From: Phycisphaerales bacterium
Lineage (GTDB): Bacteria; Planctomycetota; Phycisphaerae; Phycisphaerales; SM1A02
NCBI GenBank assembly: GCA_029247205.1
Contig: JAQWLT010000022.1
Location: forward strand, 1-64,000
Direction: 5' to 3'
DNA: 64,000 bases
Shown here: piece by piece, positions 1-9,102 of the stretch
Numbering within the stretch: the first letter of the stretch is position 1
How the letters are laid out: each line of letters begins with the position of its first letter
Notes under the pieces: model-generated
The model's database searches: none
What the model saw: the letters and a program-made list of their open reading frames with translations, nothing else
Told to the model about the DNA's origin: nothing
Position numbers and translations under genes: made by a program

Positions 1-124
1 GGCGGCATCATGTTCTGGGAGATCACTGCTGATCGTGATGAGACGCTCCTTGATGTGATTCATGATGGACTCACTGGGCCATGATTCCTTCGCGAAATGT
101 GGGGGGAGGCTAAACTCCCCCTTC

Positions 125-955
125 ATGGCACAGCCTATTCCCGTCACTGTTGTAGTCCCAGTGAAGAACGAGGCCAAAAACCTCCCCCGCTGCCTTGAGC
201 GGCTCACTCGGTTTACCAAAGTCATCGTCGTCGATTCTGGAAGCGAAGATGGCACGGCCGATGTTGCCGCCTCACTCGGCGCCGAGGTTGTGCAGTTTCG
301 ATGGAACGGTCACTTCCCAAAGAAACGAAACTGGTTCTTAGACAACCACGAACTGGAAACAGAGTGGGTGTTGTTTCTCGATGCAGATGAGTTCATCTCA
401 GAAAAATTTTGCAATGAAGTCGAACGGGCTGTCGCCACACAGTCGCATGTTGGCTACTGGCTGACCTTCCATAATTGGTTTCTTGGCCGATTCCTTCGCT
501 ATGGAGACCCCTTCGCCAAACTCGCTCTCTTCCGACCGGATGCTGGAAGATATGAACGAATTGACGAGGACCGGTGGAGCCATCTCGACATGGAAATTCA
601 CGAGCATCCTGTGCTCGATGGCAGTATCGGCACGATCAACTCGCCAATCGACCACGACGATCGGCGTGGGCTTGATTCCTATCTTGGTAAACACAACGAG
701 TACTCGTCATGGGAAGCGAAGCGTTACCTAGCGCTCGGTGAGCAAGGTAGTGACGCGTGGAACGCGCTCACGGATCGGCAACGATCGAAGTACCGCCGAA
801 TTGAAAAGTGGTGGTTCCCACTTGCATACTTCACGTTGTCGTGGATTGTAAAGCGAGGCTTCCTTGACGGCCGCGCTGGGTTTGTCCTTGCCAAGTTAAA
901 GGCGCAGTATTACTACCACATCCAGCTCAAAGTCCGTGAGGCGAGAAAGAACTAG
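125..955 (+). CDS. Family 2 glycosyltransferase (WaaE/KdtX-like)
   Basis: PVTVVVPVKNEAKNLPRCLERL, VDSGSEDGT and FLDADEFIS motifs of GT-A GT2 enzymes; internal ATG at 125 preferred over ORF start 62. Confidence 0.85.
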   Translation: MAQPIPVTVVVPVKNEAKNLPRCLERLTRFTKVIVVDSGSEDGTADVAASLGAEVVQFRWNGHFPKKRNWFLDNHELETEWVLFLDADEFISEKFCNEVERAVATQSHVGYWLTFHNWFLGRFLRYGDPFAKLALFRPDAGRYERIDEDRWSHLDMEIHEHPVLDGSIGTINSPIDHDDRRGLDSYLGKHNEYSSWEAKRYLALGEQGSDAWNALTDRQRSKYRRIEKWWFPLAYFTLSWIVKRGFLDGRAGFVLAKLKAQYYYHIQLKVREARKN

Positions 956-1039
956 CAATTCCTTGTACTTGTTGGCGGCACCACCATAAAACCGTAGATC
1001 AGCAGAGGGGCGCTTCATCGCTGAGCCTACGTATCACCA

Positions 1040-2806
1040 CTATTCTCGGTGATCCAAAGATTTCTGGTTGTCGACCCGAATGCCGGCAGACTGAGGCCAG
1101 ACAGCCAGCACCACGTTACGGTCGATCGAAATCGCAGGCTGCTTGATCGCTCCAGCCAAAACCAACTTGTTAATCCGCTTGACATAAATCTCTGGATGGG
1201 TTGCCACGAGCATGACGGGCCGATCATCCGTGGCCTGCTGCACGACATCTGTGAACTCATCTCGCGTGACATGAGTGGCTGCGTGCTCTTCAAAGTTCTC
1301 GACCCCCCACCGCATTTCACCGGGTTCTCCAAAGAGGCGAATCTCAGCATCGGGCCAAGTCCAACCAGCGACGTGTATGAAGTCGCGGCCGGCAAGCACA
1401 GTCGATCGTTCAGCGAGCGGCCGCCATGGTGTAAGCCACGAAACGGGACTTTTGGCAATCGTCATCCAACCGGTCGGCATCAGCATTGGCACCATCACAA
1501 AGAATGCTGCTACCGCTAAGCCGCCGATCAAAACACGACTTCGTCCGTCATGCGTGCGATTCGACTTCCAATCGGCCAGGCCCCACAGCACAAGTGCCGC
1601 GCCAAGCAATGGCAGCCGCCACGTGCCACCATCCTGCCATGGGCCCCCATCGACCTGCTCGGTTGGAACAAATGGCCAACAAGCGACCGCCACAAGGCCG
1701 ATCGCAATCAGAATGCCTCCGGGAACAAGTTCTGACAACCGTCCGCGAGGCTTGATGACATCAAAGTAGCCAACCAGTCCGATCGCCAACAGCGCGGCTG
1801 CAGGTGGGAAGCAAGGCAAAATATAGGTGGGTAACTTTCCAGACGACACCGAGAAGAACAAAAGCGGGATGAAGAGCCAGCACAGCAGCAGCCGGCTCTC
1901 AGCTGAACCAAAGCCTCGCCAGAGCAGTCCGCGTATTGCCAAGGGAGCAGCGAATACCCACGGGATCAATCCCAAGAGCAGGATCGGCATAAAGAACCAC
2001 CACGACTCGGGGTGCTGCGCTTCGTCTCCTGCCGTAAATCGATGTACATGCTCAACCCAGAAAAAGTAATGCCAGAATTCAGGGGCCCGGCCATGCACCG
2101 CCCAAGACCATGGAAGCACGGTCAAGACTGCTACGGCAGCAGGAATCCAAGGCAATGTCAGGAGGTCTCGCCACCTACCCGACCATGCGAGCCATGGCGC
2201 GAGAATCATTCCAGGGAGCGCAACGGCAAGAAATCCCTTCACCAGAAAGGCTGCGCCGCATGCCACACCTGCCGCCACAAGTAGCCCATATCTCGCAGGC
2301 CCGCTCGCCTTCCACGCCAAGTAAAAACACGCAATGGTCAGCGTAATGAGCGCCGAAAATGGCGCATCCAAAACAGCAGTTGTCCCCAGTATCACTGGTT
2401 CAAGACAAGTCGCAAGCACGACACCAGCAAGCGCAGCAATATCCCAGCGGTTTGTCCATCTCCGCACAACCAACACAATGGCCGCAATAGCGAACCCAGT
2501 CATCAAAGCGGCAGGCAACCGAAGCGCAAAGGCGTTCTCGCCAAACGCAAGGAATGAAACCGCTGTCATCCAGTAGCCGAGTACAGGCTTCTCAAAATAT
2601 CGAATACCAGAAAGATGTGGAACAACCCACTCTCCGGTATCAACCATTTCAGAGGGAATCACTCCGTATCTCGCTTCGTCGGGCACAACCAATGGACGCG
2701 CGCCAAGGGGCAGGAGATAGATAGACACAAACACAATCGCAAGAAGTAGTAATGCCCACTTGGCAAAGTGCCGCTGCGACAGCAGGCTTGGTTGTGCGCC
2801 AATCAT
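1040..2806 (-). CDS. arnT: ArnT-like lipid A 4-amino-4-deoxy-L-arabinose transferase (GT39/GT83-type multi-TM)
   Basis: Multi-TM protein with RPLVVPDEARYGVIPSEMVDTGEWVVPHLSGIRYFEKPVLGYW N-terminal signature; last gene of the arn operon; ATGA overlap with arnD. Confidence 0.85.
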   Translation of the reverse strand: MIGAQPSLLSQRHFAKWALLLLAIVFVSIYLLPLGARPLVVPDEARYGVIPSEMVDTGEWVVPHLSGIRYFEKPVLGYWMTAVSFLAFGENAFALRLPAALMTGFAIAAIVLVVRRWTNRWDIAALAGVVLATCLEPVILGTTAVLDAPFSALITLTIACFYLAWKASGPARYGLLVAAGVACGAAFLVKGFLAVALPGMILAPWLAWSGRWRDLLTLPWIPAAVAVLTVLPWSWAVHGRAPEFWHYFFWVEHVHRFTAGDEAQHPESWWFFMPILLLGLIPWVFAAPLAIRGLLWRGFGSAESRLLLCWLFIPLLFFSVSSGKLPTYILPCFPPAAALLAIGLVGYFDVIKPRGRLSELVPGGILIAIGLVAVACWPFVPTEQVDGGPWQDGGTWRLPLLGAALVLWGLADWKSNRTHDGRSRVLIGGLAVAAFFVMVPMLMPTGWMTIAKSPVSWLTPWRPLAERSTVLAGRDFIHVAGWTWPDAEIRLFGEPGEMRWGVENFEEHAATHVTRDEFTDVVQQATDDRPVMLVATHPEIYVKRINKLVLAGAIKQPAISIDRNVVLAVWPQSAGIRVDNQKSLDHRE

Positions 2807-3675
2807 TCTGTAGACCCTCCACGCACTGCTACCCAACCCTCACGACCTTGAATCGTGTCACATTCAAGCACGCCCACTGGAATATCAGCAGGTAGCAACT
2901 CACTCATCGGAACTACTTCGATTCCCTCAGCAAGTACGCCATCAAGGAATTGCTCAAACATCGTGGCGTTGATGCCGCCTTCTGACTCGGCGTGAATAGT
3001 CAAGACATCAAAACCGTCACACTGCATAGCGGCCCGTACATGCGCATTAAATGTGTCGTTCGTCACGCCATCCCGGCCAACTGCTTCATCCCATGTTGGA
3101 AGCCCAACACAAATCTGTGGTGGGCCACTGGATGGCTGAAACACACCGTGACCTCTACAGTCACTCGCAAATGTATAGCCCAGACCTTCTCGCTGTGACA
3201 AAATTTCAGTCGTGCAACGCCATCCTGGGGCGGCTGTACAGGTTGGTGGACGTCCGACTGCTTCTGCAATAGCTTCGTGGGCCCGAACAATCTCACTTCG
3301 CACGCGCTGTAGCGTAGCGCGGTGCGATGCCGCCTGCCACCAGTGGTGATCCCATGCGTGCATGCCTATCTCATGTCCGTCATCAGCTACAGCACGAACT
3401 TGTGGCTGCAGCCGCTTGTGAATGACCGGACCAGGAAGAACGGTTCCTCGGAGCACGATATCCCAGCCATAGATGCTTGCAGCGCGTGAACGGAGCATCT
3501 TGGAAAAGAAGTTGGGCTTCAACAAACGCCACAAATGCCGACCCATATTGTCCGGCCCAACGGTCAGAAAGATGGACGCGCATATACCTCTAGCGGAAAG
3601 TATTTTCCGAATCGTCGGAAGGCCGTCACGGGTGCCCCGAAACGTATCAACATCGACACGCAAGCCAAGTTTCAT
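2803..3675 (-). CDS. arnD: ArnD-like polysaccharide deacetylase (4-deoxy-4-formamido-L-arabinose-phosphoundecaprenol deformylase)
   Basis: [32 protein letters not shown] NodB-type motifs; ATG at 3675 overlaps arnA stop. Confidence 0.88.
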   Translation of the reverse strand: MKLGLRVDVDTFRGTRDGLPTIRKILSARGICASIFLTVGPDNMGRHLWRLLKPNFFSKMLRSRAASIYGWDIVLRGTVLPGPVIHKRLQPQVRAVADDGHEIGMHAWDHHWWQAASHRATLQRVRSEIVRAHEAIAEAVGRPPTCTAAPGWRCTTEILSQREGLGYTFASDCRGHGVFQPSSGPPQICVGLPTWDEAVGRDGVTNDTFNAHVRAAMQCDGFDVLTIHAESEGGINATMFEQFLDGVLAEGIEVVPMSELLPADIPVGVLECDTIQGREGWVAVRGGSTE

Positions 3676-5681
3676 GCGCCAGTCGGCGCCTCCGAGCCAG
3701 CCGGTGATGCAGCGAGCGTACGAACATGGTCCTCGATGAACCAATCAACGGTGCGGGCCACCGAGTCTTCAGTGGAAATGGACGGCACCCACTCGAGAAT
3801 ACGCGTGGCGTTGCGAATGGAGGGCCTGCGATGTTGTACGTCTTGATAGCCCTTGCCGTAATAGCGGCCGCTCTCAACCACTCTGTATCCGGCAAAGGAA
3901 GGGAATCGATGTCGCAGTGGGTGCTGATCAAACCTCGCAACAATCATCTCGGCGAGTTCCTTGATGCTTGCTTCGTTGTCTGGGTTACCGATGTTAATGA
4001 TCTTGCCAGTGCTTCGGCCCACTGTGTCGTCGATCATTCTGAACAAGCAATCCACGCCTTCAGTCACGTCGGTAAAGCACCGCTTCTGCTCACCGCCGTC
4101 AACGAGTTGAATCGGCGTGCCTTCTACGAGATTGAGTATGAGCTGCGTGATCGCACGAGAAGATCCCACCCGTGCTGCATCGAGCGAATCCAGTCGGGGA
4201 CCGATCCAGTTAAACGGGCGGAAGAGTGTGAAGTTGAGGTTGTTGTGTACTCCGTACGCCCAAATCACACGGTCCAACAGTTGCTTGGAACATGAGTAGA
4301 TCCATCTCTGCTTGTTAATTGGACCAGTAATGAGAGTTGAGTTGTCTTCGTCGAAGAATTCATCGGTGCACATGCCGTACACCTCACTCGTCGATGGGAA
4401 GATGATGCGTCGGTTGTACTTCACGCAGTCTCGGACGATCTGTAAGTTCTGCTCGAAATCGAGTTCAAATACACGAATCGGATTGCGGACATACTCAATA
4501 GGCGTAGCGATGGCAACGAGCGGAAGAACGACATCACACTTGCGAACGTGGTACTCAACCCACTCGCGATTGATTGAAATGTCGCCTTCCACATAGTTGA
4601 ATCCCGGTCGATCGACCAGGTGCGTGATATTGGTTGACCGAAGATCCATGCCAAATACTTCATAGTCATTGGCAAGCAGTTGCTCAGACAAGTGGCTGCC
4701 GATGAAGCCGTTTACGCCCAAGATGAGTACTGACCGCTTCTGTGGCGACGAAATAGATGCAGAGCGGCCGAGTCGCATGCCCTCGACAAGATTCAACTCG
4801 CTCGCCAGGTTGGCGCCTGTTGACCACACGCCATCATCAGTCTGGCCAGCGCCAATTCCAATAGCGCCGTCGCTGCAGGCGATCGTTAATGGTTCAACCG
4901 ACAAGACAGTGCCAGGTTCAACACCTGGAGCCCCTGGCATCACAGTTGCTTCCCACACGCACAACTTGCGGTCGCCTGCATGAGTAAATGCTCCGGGCCA
5001 CGGGTGAGCAACTGCTCGCACCAGATTGTAAATTGTTGTTGCTGATGTAGACCAATCGATCAGCCCGTCCTCGGCACATCGGCCGGGGAAGGTCGTGGCC
5101 ATTGATCCATCTTGTGGGGTCGAAGGAGCCGTGTTGCACACAATCGAATCAAGTACCGCATCAAGCATCGTGCCGGTAGCCAACACGAGCGTAGCGGTCA
5201 AGGTCACCGCTGTGTCATCGTCTGCAATAGAAGCCGATTGCTGCGCGATGATGTCGCCACCGTCTGCGTCGGCAGTCATGTGGTGCAGTGTCACGCCAGT
5301 CTCGGTTTCCCCATTGACCAGAACCCAGTTGATTGGGCACCGGCCCCGGTATTTCGGAAGCATGGAGGCATGAATGTTGTAGCAGTGACCCGGGCATATA
5401 TCGAGTATTGGAGAACCGATCATTTTGCGGTAGTGCGCCGAGAAGATCGCATCCGGAGACAGGTCTCGAATCTGGTCGGTCCAGAGTGGATGATTTGGAT
5501 CGTCGGGAGCATAGACCGGAATATCGTGGTCGGCTGCAAGTCGCGCAACCGATCGAAACCAGCCACCCTCTGCGGGGTCATCGCGATGTGTGAATACTGC
5601 AACAACATCGATGTTGTTGCGAAGCATTGATTCAAGTGCTGCTGCACCAATCTCGTGATACGCGAAGAGGATGGCCTTCAT
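3672..5681 (-). CDS. arnA: Bifunctional UDP-glucuronate decarboxylase / UDP-Ara4N formyltransferase ArnA
   Basis: N-terminal formyltransferase ([34 protein letters not shown]) fused to SDR decarboxylase ([19 protein letters not shown]); both domains intact. Confidence 0.95.
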   Translation of the reverse strand: MKAILFAYHEIGAAALESMLRNNIDVVAVFTHRDDPAEGGWFRSVARLAADHDIPVYAPDDPNHPLWTDQIRDLSPDAIFSAHYRKMIGSPILDICPGHCYNIHASMLPKYRGRCPINWVLVNGETETGVTLHHMTADADGGDIIAQQSASIADDDTAVTLTATLVLATGTMLDAVLDSIVCNTAPSTPQDGSMATTFPGRCAEDGLIDWSTSATTIYNLVRAVAHPWPGAFTHAGDRKLCVWEATVMPGAPGVEPGTVLSVEPLTIACSDGAIGIGAGQTDDGVWSTGANLASELNLVEGMRLGRSASISSPQKRSVLILGVNGFIGSHLSEQLLANDYEVFGMDLRSTNITHLVDRPGFNYVEGDISINREWVEYHVRKCDVVLPLVAIATPIEYVRNPIRVFELDFEQNLQIVRDCVKYNRRIIFPSTSEVYGMCTDEFFDEDNSTLITGPINKQRWIYSCSKQLLDRVIWAYGVHNNLNFTLFRPFNWIGPRLDSLDAARVGSSRAITQLILNLVEGTPIQLVDGGEQKRCFTDVTEGVDCLFRMIDDTVGRSTGKIINIGNPDNEASIKELAEMIVARFDQHPLRHRFPSFAGYRVVESGRYYGKGYQDVQHRRPSIRNATRILEWVPSISTEDSVARTVDWFIEDHVRTLAASPAGSEAPTGA

Positions 5682-6682
5682 ACCTGTACCTGCCTTTCAA
5701 GAAGGGCCGCTCGGGCCGTTTCCTTTGCCTCGACACCGTCGAGGACCGAATGACCGGCAACCCGGTCAATGAAGTAACGAGGTCGGCCTCGCACGTCGTG
5801 GTAGACGCGACCAAGATACTCCCCAAGAAGTCCCATACCGATGAATTGAGCCCCGGTAAAGATGAAGAGAATTGCAAAGAGCGTAAATACACCCTCGGCC
5901 GCCCAATCAGCCCCCAAGAATAGCCGGCCCGCGAGCAGCAATAGTCCAAACCCGACACCGCCTGCCGCAATCGCAACGCCAAACCATGACAACAGGCGTA
6001 GTGGGGTCGTGGTCATGCTTGTCAACAGATCGAATTGCAAGTTGACGAGTTTCCAAAGGCTGTACTTAGACTCGCCTGCAGCTCGTTCGAAATGCTTGAC
6101 TTCAATCTCTGCCGCGCGCTTCGCAAAGCTATTGGCAAGCACGGGAATAAACGTGCTTCGCTCGCGACATTGCAACATCGCATCAACAACAGGTCTACGG
6201 TAGGCACGGAGCATGCAGCCGTAGTCGCTCATGCCCACGCCAGTCGACTTTTTGACCATCCAGTTGATCCGCGCAGAGGCAAAGCGGCGAAAGAATGAAT
6301 CCTGCCGATTCATACGAATCGTTCCAACGACATCATTGCCGTTCTCAATTGTCTGAACAAGCCGTGAAATCTCTTCTGGAGGATTCTGCAAATCTGCGTC
6401 GAGCGTGATCACAATCTCGCCGCGAGTATGCCTGAAGCCACACATAATTGCAGCATGCTGGCCATAGTTTCGATTGAGAATAATCGACCTCACACGGCCC
6501 TCATATTGGTCCGCTGCCATCTCGAGTTTTTCAGTCGATCCGTCGCGACTTCCATCATCAACGAGTACGATTTCCCATTCATTCTCCAACTGGCCGCATG
6601 CCGCAGCCACCCGCTGTACCAGCGTGTCGACGTTCTCAACTTCATTGAACACCGGAATGACGATTGAGACAGATAAACTCAT
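5678..6682 (-). CDS. arnC: ArnC-like undecaprenyl-phosphate 4-deoxy-4-formamido-L-arabinose transferase
   Basis: GT2 domain ([31 protein letters not shown]) plus two C-terminal TM segments; operon position. Confidence 0.92.
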   Translation of the reverse strand: MSLSVSIVIPVFNEVENVDTLVQRVAAACGQLENEWEIVLVDDGSRDGSTEKLEMAADQYEGRVRSIILNRNYGQHAAIMCGFRHTRGEIVITLDADLQNPPEEISRLVQTIENGNDVVGTIRMNRQDSFFRRFASARINWMVKKSTGVGMSDYGCMLRAYRRPVVDAMLQCRERSTFIPVLANSFAKRAAEIEVKHFERAAGESKYSLWKLVNLQFDLLTSMTTTPLRLLSWFGVAIAAGGVGFGLLLLAGRLFLGADWAAEGVFTLFAILFIFTGAQFIGMGLLGEYLGRVYHDVRGRPRYFIDRVAGHSVLDGVEAKETARAALLERQVQV

Positions 6683-7893
6683 GCTCGCACCTCCGTCGCA
6701 GCTGGTACGACATGCATCACCGCGTTAACAACGTCGTCAACATCAGACTCGCTCATCGCAGGAAACAGTGGCAGCGAGCAAATTCTGTCGCTATTCCACT
6801 CTGTATTCAGAAGGTCGTTGCCTCGCCATGCGGCTGGATGATCTCGGAACCAAGCGTGTGTATGCACAGCACGAAAATGGATGCCGCTACCAATATTCTG
6901 GGCCTTGAGCGCCGACATGAAGTCGGTCCGGTTAATGCCAGCGGTGTCTTGATCAACGCGGACAATAAACAGATGCCATGAGTGACGATTCGTTGCATTT
7001 GCATCACCGAGCGGCACAATTCCAGGAATACCAGCGAGCCGCTCGCGGTATTGAGCGACCAACTTCGTTCGTTTTTCAATCAACTCATCGAGTCGGCTGA
7101 ATTGCGACCGACCAAGAACAGCATTCATGTCAGGAAGGTTGTACTTAAAACCTGGCTCAAGCACTTCGGCTTGCGGCGAACGGCCCTGTTGGCCGCGCTG
7201 CCACGCGTCGACACCAAGACCATGAAAGCGAAGCCGGCGGATCGTAGCGCCAAACTCGACGTCATCAGTCACAAGAACGCCGCCCTCGCCGCTAGTAATC
7301 GTTTTGATCGGATGCAAACTGAATATAGCCGTTCCAACGCTTCCGACTTCTTCGCCGCCAGTACGTATGGTTCCGATGGCATGCGCTGCATCCTCGATGA
7401 TGGTGATGCCGTGCTGGGCACCCATCTTGCGAAGTGGAGCAATGTCAATCGCAGCACCGGCGAAGTCAACCGGAATGATGGCCTTCGTTCGTTTGGTGAT
7501 GGCCGCCGACACCGCCTCGGGTGTCATCATCAGTGTGTCTTTGTCAACATCAACAAATACGGGCGTCGCGCCACGCATCACAATGAGATTGACTGTCGAC
7601 ACCCAGGTCATTGAGGGCGTGATGACCTCATCTCCATGACCGATCTTGAGGGCATGAAGTGCGAGATGCATCGCCGCAGTGCCGCTGGTGACTGCTACGG
7701 CCTCTTCACACCCCAGACGCTCGCAAAAAGCTTCTTCGAATTCGGCGCAACCTGCCCCCGTTGTAATCCAGCCGCTACGAAGCGTGTCCGCAACGGCTGC
7801 CACGTCTTCCTCGCTGATCGAGGGCCGGGCAAAGGGCAAGAATTCGTCTCTCAAGAAGGGCTCTCCAAGGGGCCCATGATATCGTCGGAGCAC
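6679..7893 (-). CDS. arnB: ArnB-like UDP-4-amino-4-deoxy-L-arabinose-oxoglutarate aminotransferase (DegT/DnrJ/EryC1 family)
   Basis: [55 protein letters not shown] (PLP Lys); start uncertain (GTG 7893, TTG 7854 or ORF start 7962). Confidence 0.9.
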   Translation of the reverse strand: MLRRYHGPLGEPFLRDEFLPFARPSISEEDVAAVADTLRSGWITTGAGCAEFEEAFCERLGCEEAVAVTSGTAAMHLALHALKIGHGDEVITPSMTWVSTVNLIVMRGATPVFVDVDKDTLMMTPEAVSAAITKRTKAIIPVDFAGAAIDIAPLRKMGAQHGITIIEDAAHAIGTIRTGGEEVGSVGTAIFSLHPIKTITSGEGGVLVTDDVEFGATIRRLRFHGLGVDAWQRGQQGRSPQAEVLEPGFKYNLPDMNAVLGRSQFSRLDELIEKRTKLVAQYRERLAGIPGIVPLGDANATNRHSWHLFIVRVDQDTAGINRTDFMSALKAQNIGSGIHFRAVHTHAWFRDHPAAWRGNDLLNTEWNSDRICSLPLFPAMSESDVDDVVNAVMHVVPAATEVRA

Positions 7894-7894
7894 C

Positions 7895-9025
7895 TCAGAG
7901 AGCGGCTTTTTGCCGCGGAGGATGCAGTTCAATGCCGCCACCGAGCATAAGCAAGGCGCCAACGCCTCCCCAGGTGAATTCCAGTGCGCGGTAGATCAGT
8001 AGTAGCCCAACCACCTGATTGACGCTCGCCGCGCCGCTCCCAGCCAGCAGAGCAATGCCGGCCAACTCCATAACGCCCGCGCCCTGCCAAATGAGCGGTA
8101 CTGCCGCAACCAGAAACAGGATGGGCATGACCGCAAGAATGATGGTGAGATCGTGGGTCACCCCCAGCGACCAAGCCGCGCAGCCTGCGGCGGAGGCAAG
8201 CAATACCTGCACCAACACTGACACGCCTGTCGCGCTGAGTACAGCCGTGGGATGCGATGCATACGCCGTCACAGCGTCAATGATTCGAGCTGGAAGCCCG
8301 CCGCCAAATGTCCGGACAACTTCGGGCAGACGCAGCCAGTCTCGAGTTGCAAGCACAAACGCAATGATCGCAACAAGGCCGATGCCACCCATTGCCCAGC
8401 CCACCCACCAGCCAATTTGCTGCGCCTGTTCTGAATCGGCCACGAAGATTCCCACAATGGCGGCCAAGATCACCAGTCCTGCGAGACCGGTGATGCGATC
8501 GAATACAACGCTGATCACTGCCTCGACGCGGCGATCAGTGCCTTTGGCAGCGCCCCATGCCTTGACGACATCTCCACCCTCCGTTCCAGGAAGAAAGAAG
8601 TTGCAGAACGCGCCGACCAAGACCAAACGAAGTGTCCGCCGCCAAGTTGCACTCAGACCACGGCAACGCATGAGAATCCACCAGCGTGTTGCTTGCAGTG
8701 GATAGACACATCCAACAAGTGCGAGACCGAGCAGCAGCCATCGCCACTCAGCGGTACCAAAGACATCAAACAATCCAGGCTGAATCATGGACCGAGAGAA
8801 CTCGCCCGTAAGCCCGGAGTCGGTCGTCACAAGCACCACATCCGGCCCAGCCGATGTCAGCGTGTCGATGCCGAATGTCTGACTGACATCGCTCATCGCT
8901 CCACCTGGCCCTAGCGTCCCAGCTGGCACCACAAGCACGGTCTGCCAATTGACGGCCAGTGCAATGACTGACACGCCAATAGCGACGAGCAGCACACGGA
9001 TAACAGTAAAGAGATGCCGCGGCAT
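7895..9025 (-). CDS. UPF0104/LPG-synthase-TM-family (YbhN-like) membrane protein, putative flippase
   Basis: Multi-TM protein with RWWILMRCRGL and FFLPGTEGGDVVKAW signature; first gene of the arn operon. Confidence 0.8.
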   Translation of the reverse strand: MPRHLFTVIRVLLVAIGVSVIALAVNWQTVLVVPAGTLGPGGAMSDVSQTFGIDTLTSAGPDVVLVTTDSGLTGEFSRSMIQPGLFDVFGTAEWRWLLLGLALVGCVYPLQATRWWILMRCRGLSATWRRTLRLVLVGAFCNFFLPGTEGGDVVKAWGAAKGTDRRVEAVISVVFDRITGLAGLVILAAIVGIFVADSEQAQQIGWWVGWAMGGIGLVAIIAFVLATRDWLRLPEVVRTFGGGLPARIIDAVTAYASHPTAVLSATGVSVLVQVLLASAAGCAAWSLGVTHDLTIILAVMPILFLVAAVPLIWQGAGVMELAGIALLAGSGAASVNQVVGLLLIYRALEFTWGGVGALLMLGGGIELHPPRQKAAL

Positions 9026-9043
9026 GTCTGGTAAGGATACGAC

Positions 9044-9079
9044 AGAGCGCCCCGCGCGGTGGTCCGCGCGGGGCGCTCT
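9044..9079 (-). terminator. Perfect 16-bp stem hairpin (AGAGCGCCCCGCGCGG / CCGCGCGGGGCGCTCT), putative terminator of the S9 peptidase gene
   Basis: Exact inverted repeat with 4-nt loop between the S9 peptidase stop (9103) and the YbhN-like start (9025); no U-tract. Confidence 0.7.
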
Positions 9080-9102
9080 TGAAGATACGACTTACAAGCC
9101 GA

